NCBI GenBank assembly: GCA_964412115.1
Contig: CAYPMM010000001.1
Span: forward strand, 1 to 64,000
From: HO2-45-28 sp964412115
GTDB lineage: Bacteria > Patescibacteriota > Minisyncoccia > HO2-45-28
Direction: 5' to 3'
DNA: 64,000 bases
Part shown: piece after piece, positions 60,407-64,000 of the stretch
Layout: each line of letters starts with the position of its first letter
Position numbering within the stretch: position 1 is the stretch's first letter
Notes under the pieces: model-generated
Told to the model about the DNA's origin: nothing
The model's database searches: none
Seen by the model: only the letters and a program-made list of their open reading frames with translations
Position numbers and translations under genes: made by a program

Positions 60407-61252
60407 CTACACCGCCATATCGGCTTTAATCGGGGGGTGATATTGGTAATTTTCCAACCGCATATCGTCCATCGTGAATTTATCAATATCTTTTATTTCT
60501 GGATTAAGCCATAGTTTTGGCAATGGATAAGGCGCGCGGGAACACTGCTCGCGAACTTGGTCAAAATGGTTGTGGTAAATATGGGCGTCGTTCAGCGTAA
60601 GTATTACTTCGTCGGGCTCCAAATCCGTCACTTGCGCCACCATATTCAGTAAAAGAGCGTATGAGGCAATATTAAAAGGAACGCCTAAAAACATATCGCA
60701 CGACCTCTGGGTCATGGCCAGAGACAATTTACCGCGAGCCACAAAAAACTGAAAAAGCATGTGACAGGGAGGCAAAGCCATCTGGTCAATCTCGGCCGGA
60801 TTCCAGGCAGAAACAATTAGCCGGCGGTCATAAGGGTCGCGCTTGATGCGCTCTATAATGTTTTTTAACTGGTCAATCTCGCTTCCATCGGGAGACTTCC
60901 AGCTTCTCCACTGAACTCCATATACTCTGCCAAGATCGCCTTCAAAGCGCGCTTTCGGCTTCCAAAATGAGGCTTCGGCGTTTGCCGTCCATATCGTTGT
61001 TTTTTCGGGATGGCGGGTGCCGTGAAGGATTTCAGCAAGGCGTCTCTCATCGCTTGAACCCTCAATAAACCATAAAAGCTCGCTTGCCACACTCTTCCAG
61101 GCGAGCTTTTTCGTGGTCATTGCCGGAAATCCGTCAGACATTTTGAACCTTAACGGCAAAGCAAAAACAGCCCGCGTATCTATGCCGGTCCTATTCGGCT
61201 TGTCCACGCCGTTTTCCATAACATATTTAAGAGCGTCTAAATACGTTTTCAT
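60407..61252 (-). CDS. thyA: Thymidylate synthase
   Basis: 281 residues. The nucleophile is C163 in MALPPCHMLFQF. RTGIDTRAVF (N-terminal phosphate loop), QRSCDMFLGVPFN, and the folate-binding C-terminus (YQYHPPIKADMAV) are all present. Converts dUMP to dTMP with methylene-THF, giving DHF for the adjacent FolA. Residue 24-26 region and Arg pair R142-R143 in DRRLIVSAW bind phosphate. Length is normal for the short ThyA form. Confidence 0.97.
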   Translation of the reverse strand: MKTYLDALKYVMENGVDKPNRTGIDTRAVFALPLRFKMSDGFPAMTTKKLAWKSVASELLWFIEGSSDERRLAEILHGTRHPEKTTIWTANAEASFWKPKARFEGDLGRVYGVQWRSWKSPDGSEIDQLKNIIERIKRDPYDRRLIVSAWNPAEIDQMALPPCHMLFQFFVARGKLSLAMTQRSCDMFLGVPFNIASYALLLNMVAQVTDLEPDEVILTLNDAHIYHNHFDQVREQCSRAPYPLPKLWLNPEIKDIDKFTMDDMRLENYQYHPPIKADMAV

Positions 61253-61285
61253 ACTGTCCTCATTTTAAGGTTTCCGACTTTATTT

Positions 61286-61314
61286 TACAAAAAAATTCCC
61301 CAATCGCTTGGGGA
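61286..61314 (-). terminator. Terminator of tmk
   Basis: Perfect 7-bp stem 61297-61303 with 61308-61314, 4-nt loop, minus-strand T-run. Confidence 0.8.
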
Positions 61315-61330
61315 TAAGTATTAAAAATAT

Positions 61331-61954
61331 TTATTCTTGTTTTGGCAATAGAGGCTCCGTGTGCATTTTTACATCCGTGTATATCTGGTCAATGCTTCGG
61401 GATGCGTCAAGCACGCGCCATTTATCTGGTTTTTCTTCGGCCTGCTCCAAAAACGACTTCCTGACCCTGTGGTGAAAATCCATTCCCAGTTTTTCAAAGC
61501 GGGTCAGCGTCTCTCCCCGCATTTTTGCCCTGTCTTGCAAAATTTCGGGGTCGCAATCCATCAGCATCACCAAATCCGGTTCAATTCCGCCCCGAGCCTC
61601 GCCGGATTTGCGCTTTATTTCGGCAACATCATAACCCCTTCCCGCGCCTTGATAAGCAATCGTGGAATATTCGGTCCTGTCGCATATAACCACAGCGCCC
61701 CTTTCAAGAGCGGGACGAATAACTTTTCTGTAATGTATTTCGCGGTCTTGGCAAAAAAGGCCCAGTTCTTCTTCGGGCGTTATGTTTCCATGCAAAAGTT
61801 TCTGCCTTATTTCAAGACCTTCGGGCGTTCCTCCCGGCTCTTTCGTCCAGACGACATCAAGCCCGAGCGCCTTCAGTTCTTCAAAAAGCCGTTTAGACTG
61901 CGTTGTTTTTCCGCAAAAATCTCCGCCTTCAAAAACGATGAAAATCCCGCGCAT
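61331..61954 (-). CDS. tmk: Thymidylate kinase
   Basis: 207 residues. The P-loop is FEGGDFCGKTTQ at 8-19; the usual D-G-A/S of FEGxDGAGK is G-D-F-C, a local substitution. TKEPGGTPEGLEIR and the DR motif (CDRTEYSTIAYQGAGRGYD) follow, with the tyrosine shifted compared with DRY. The lid is short. Phosphorylates dTMP to dTDP for DNA synthesis. Its terminator separates it from thyA-folA, so it may be transcribed alone. Confidence 0.9.
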   Translation of the reverse strand: MRGIFIVFEGGDFCGKTTQSKRLFEELKALGLDVVWTKEPGGTPEGLEIRQKLLHGNITPEEELGLFCQDREIHYRKVIRPALERGAVVICDRTEYSTIAYQGAGRGYDVAEIKRKSGEARGGIEPDLVMLMDCDPEILQDRAKMRGETLTRFEKLGMDFHHRVRKSFLEQAEEKPDKWRVLDASRSIDQIYTDVKMHTEPLLPKQE

Positions 61955-62019
61955 ATAACGCCTCCATTATAGCAAAGAAATCTGTCTTAAGTTTAACTTT
62001 TGAGTTTTTTTGTTAAATA

Positions 62020-62048
62020 TTGACTATCTCAAATCTAAATGTTACCAT
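62020..62048 (+). promoter_or_regulatory. Promoter of the 183-aa gene
   Basis: TTGACT (62020-62025), 17-bp spacer, TACCAT (62043-62048). Confidence 0.6.
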
Positions 62049-62085
62049 ACTTTTGGATTAAATCGACTCTCCGAAGGAGGACAGA

Positions 62086-62637
62086 ATGACAAAGCTCATG
62101 TTTGAACTGGCGGACACGGATGAAGGTAAAGAAACCGCGCTTGCCGCCGTAAACATAATAAAGCCCGCGCTAAAAGATATTTTGTCCGAAAAGTTGAGAA
62201 ACATGCGTATTGACAAAATGACCGCGAAAGAATACGAAGCAGTAAAGCTAACAAAAAAAAATTTTGTGTCTTCGTTTCTAAAGCTCTGCTGGTTGTGGGA
62301 AGGGTTATCCATAGCGCAAATTGCAGCCCTTTTAAAGGAAGACGAAGGTTATATGCAAGAACTTAGCAGGGTCGTTTACGAGCGGGCAAGAAAAAAAGTT
62401 TTATTTTTACGGACAATATCCTGTTTCACTTTAATCGGCATACCATTTGTAATATTTTTTTCAAAAAATCCGCAAATGGATAACGGCTGCAGAGAAAGCG
62501 AGGCCGCGCAGTATTATGCCTGCCGGAAAATCCTTAAACAAAAATACGGAGAAAATTACTTTCCTGCAGAAGAGCTTGAAATATTGATTAAAGAATGGCG
62601 GGATAATCCCGGAATTTCCAGGAGATATAATCCGTAG
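62086..62637 (+). CDS. Hypothetical membrane protein (183 aa)
   Basis: ATG at 62086 with AAGGAGGACAG 6-10 nt upstream. One transmembrane helix at about 109-124 (TISCFTLIGIPFVIFF). The N-terminal 100 residues are helical, with a helix-turn-helix-like SIAQIAALLKEDEGYMQELSRVVYERARK stretch; this could bind DNA. The C-terminal ~60 residues have a Cys pair (GCRESEAAQYYAC). I do not recognise it. It converges with rplK and shares a bidirectional terminator. Confidence 0.68.
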   Translation: MTKLMFELADTDEGKETALAAVNIIKPALKDILSEKLRNMRIDKMTAKEYEAVKLTKKNFVSSFLKLCWLWEGLSIAQIAALLKEDEGYMQELSRVVYERARKKVLFLRTISCFTLIGIPFVIFFSKNPQMDNGCRESEAAQYYACRKILKQKYGENYFPAEELEILIKEWRDNPGISRRYNP

Positions 62638-62643
62638 CGGCAA

Positions 62644-62673
62644 AAACGCAGGCCTTTCAGGCCGGCGTTTTTT
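62644..62673 (+). terminator. Bidirectional terminator between the 183-aa gene and rplK
   Basis: Stem AAACGC-A-GGCC / GGCC-G-GCGTTT, loop TTTCA, T-run on both strands. Confidence 0.8.
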
Positions 62674-63097
62674 AATCGCTTACTTCTATACCCATACTTC
62701 TTGCCGTTCCTTTAATTATCTTTTCAGCGCCTTCAACATCGTTAGCGTTTAAGTCCTCCATTTTTTGTTCGGCAATTTCCCGAACTTTGGCTCTAGAGAC
62801 CTTGCCGACCTTGCCGGTCAAAGGGTTAGCCGCTCCTTTTTCAACACCGGCCGCTTTTCTAAGCAAGTCGGATGCCGGCGGAGTTTTTAATTTAAAATCA
62901 AAACTCCTGTCTTCGTAGACGGTTAAAACAACCGGAATAATACTATCGCCCTTGTCGCGGGTGGCTTCATTGAATTTGCTTACGAATTCGCCGATATTTA
63001 TTCCTTGCGGGCCCAAAGCGGTGCCGACCGGAGGCGCGGGGGTGGCTTTGCCCGCGGGAATCTGAAGTTTTACCACTGCTTTAATTTTTTTCGCCAT
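62672..63097 (-). CDS. rplK: 50S ribosomal protein L11
   Basis: 141 residues, normal length. The proline-rich N-terminal domain (PAGKATPAPPVGTALGPQGINI) binds the GTPase centre, and the C-terminal domain (GKVSRAKVREIAEQKM) binds 23S rRNA. No Shine-Dalgarno. rplA is not directly downstream, unlike the common rplK-rplA pair; the next gene is convergent. Confidence 0.97.
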   Translation of the reverse strand: MAKKIKAVVKLQIPAGKATPAPPVGTALGPQGINIGEFVSKFNEATRDKGDSIIPVVLTVYEDRSFDFKLKTPPASDLLRKAAGVEKGAANPLTGKVGKVSRAKVREIAEQKMEDLNANDVEGAEKIIKGTARSMGIEVSD

Positions 63098-63147
63098 TTT
63101 TGCTTAAATTTTAGAATGATTAATGAATAAAATTTAACTTGTTGAAA

Positions 63148-63693
63148 TTATAGTTTTTTTATCTGTAAAAAGTCCAGCTCCACCGGAGTTTCGCGCCCGA
63201 AAATTGAAACAAGCACTTTAACCTTGCCCCTGGCCTCATCCACCTCGGAAACCTTGCCTTCATACTCTTTAAACGGCCCGTCGTTTATCCTTACCGTATC
63301 GCCCGCCGAAATATCAATGATATATTTGGGCTCGTCGGTCTGCATTCTTTTAAAAAGCGTGTCCACCTCTTCTCTGGAAAGCGGGGTCGGCGTTATGCCC
63401 GAGCCGACAAAGCCGGTAACGCGCGGAGTGTTGCGGACAATATACCACGAATCGTCGGTCACGATCATTTCAACCAAAACATAGCCCGGATATATTTTTT
63501 CTTCCTCAACCCTGCGTTTTCCGCCTTTTATTTTTATCTTTTTTTCTTTAGGAACCAGCACGTTAAAAATCTTATCCTCGTATCCCAAGGACTCGACGCG
63601 CTGTTTTAAGTTGCGGGCAACGGCGTCTTCGTAGCCTGAATAAGTATGCACCGCGTACCAATTTTTTCCCAATTCTCCAGTCTGTTTTGCCAT
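63148..63693 (-). CDS. nusG: Transcription termination/antitermination protein NusG
   Basis: 181 residues. The NGN domain opens WYAVHTYSGYEDAVARNL, with YPGYVLVEM and the GFVGSGITPTPLS segment; the KOW domain near the C-terminus contains VRINDGPFKEYEGKVSEVD. Links RNA polymerase with ribosome or Rho. Between secE and rplK, the common order. No Shine-Dalgarno. Confidence 0.97.
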   Translation of the reverse strand: MAKQTGELGKNWYAVHTYSGYEDAVARNLKQRVESLGYEDKIFNVLVPKEKKIKIKGGKRRVEEEKIYPGYVLVEMIVTDDSWYIVRNTPRVTGFVGSGITPTPLSREEVDTLFKRMQTDEPKYIIDISAGDTVRINDGPFKEYEGKVSEVDEARGKVKVLVSIFGRETPVELDFLQIKKL

Positions 63694-63735
63694 AATTTTT
63701 AAAAATTTTAAATTAAAATTTTTGTAAAATTATGA

Positions 63736-63768
63736 GCGTCCGCCGAAGCTTAAGCGAAGGCGGGGCGC
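63736..63768. repeat. Intergenic GC-rich palindrome between secE and nusG
   Basis: CCGCC (63740-63744) pairs with GGCGG (63759-63763), with extra GCG/CGC pairs outside and GCTTAAGC in the loop. No T-run. Not a tRNA. Confidence 0.45.
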
Positions 63769-63779
63769 CCACATTTTCT

Positions 63780-63971
63780 TTAAAGCACAAACCTTTCTAA
63801 AATATTAATAAAAATAAAATCCAAAAAACCGAGATAAGCCGCGACTCCGACCGATACCGCGATGACCAGCAATGTAAAACGAACCGTTTCCTGCCTGGTC
63901 GGCCAGTTCACGTTTTTTACCTCAAGTTTTGTGAGTTTTAAGTAGTCGGCAAGTTTTTGAAAAAAGTCCAT
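63780..63971 (-). CDS. secE: Preprotein translocase subunit SecE
   Basis: 63 residues with the conserved amphipathic segment followed by one transmembrane helix. KLEVKNVNWPTRQETVRFTLLVIAV is the SecE signature (VxWPTRxET). Single-helix form, as in most bacteria. First gene of secE-nusG-rplK. Confidence 0.95.
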   Translation of the reverse strand: MDFFQKLADYLKLTKLEVKNVNWPTRQETVRFTLLVIAVSVGVAAYLGFLDFIFINILERFVL

Positions 63972-63976
63972 ATTTT

Positions 63977-63998
63977 GAAAAACCCCCTCAAGGGGTTT
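63977..63998 (-). terminator. Terminator upstream of secE
   Basis: AAACCCC (63980-63986) with GGGGTTT (63992-63998), 5-nt loop, minus-strand T-run. Ends a gene beyond the window. Confidence 0.6.
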
Positions 63999-64000
63999 AT

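Noticed and set aside
61361..61972. 203-codon plus-strand frame
   Set aside because: Antisense to tmk, which is clearly real.
63736..63768. tRNA gene before nusG (tRNA-Trp is common next to secE)
   Set aside because: Only one hairpin; no cloverleaf or T-loop sequence.

Overview
The window looks like a chromosomal segment from a Candidate Phyla Radiation (Patescibacteria) bacterium, most likely of a Parcubacteria-type lineage. This is inferred from gene content: cysteine-rich multi-zinc-ribbon proteins, HerA/TraD-like ATPases with a membrane partner, a sigma-region-4/HARE-HTH protein and very dense packing with many 4-bp ATGA overlaps. Many genes lack a Shine-Dalgarno sequence. TGA is used as an ordinary stop, so a UGA-recoded lineage is unlikely. 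No rRNA, tRNA, CRISPR array, transposase or prophage was seen.

Positions 1-41200 form a large surface-glycan locus. It holds about a dozen glycosyltransferases (GT2, GT4 and GT39-like membrane types), capsule-type and FkbM-type genes, three further methyltransferase or oxidoreductase genes, a DegT/DnrJ aminotransferase, a nucleotide-sugar dehydrogenase, an NDP-sugar epimerase, a Gfo/Idh/MocA oxidoreductase, an asparagine synthase and a Wzx-like flippase. Inside it is a heptose module: transaldolase, GmhB-like phosphatase, GmhA-like isomerase and HddA-like kinase, with a sugar nucleotidyltransferase nearby. Together these could make an NDP-D-glycero-D-manno-heptose from sedoheptulose 7-phosphate. 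A signal-peptide PKD/lamin-tail protein closes the region.

Positions 41200-53660 form an accessory-looking locus, read almost entirely on the minus strand. It has two paralogous HerA/TraD-like coupling ATPases, a single-pass membrane protein with a HEPN-like RxxxxH motif, a RelE/ParE toxin with an antitoxin, two of the window's three cysteine-rich multi-zinc-ribbon paralogues, a large membrane-anchored protein, a sigma4-HARE regulator and a PaaX/Cas2-like regulator. The regulator gene is bracketed by two related 36-bp dyads. Next to it lies a 210-nt structured RNA candidate with a strong promoter, a terminator and a predicted loop-loop (kissing) interaction.

Positions 53660-64000 are mostly housekeeping genes: a membrane-anchored proline-dehydrogenase-like protein, secD-secF, a thymidylate/folate set (thyA, folA, tmk) among nucleoside-deoxyribosyltransferase-like and NUDIX genes, and secE-nusG-rplK without an adjacent rplA.

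The best candidates for something undescribed are the structured RNA plus the PaaX/Cas2-like regulator with its paired dyads between the two ATPases, and the cysteine-rich zinc-ribbon family. The in-frame palindromic insertions in several genes are also worth following.
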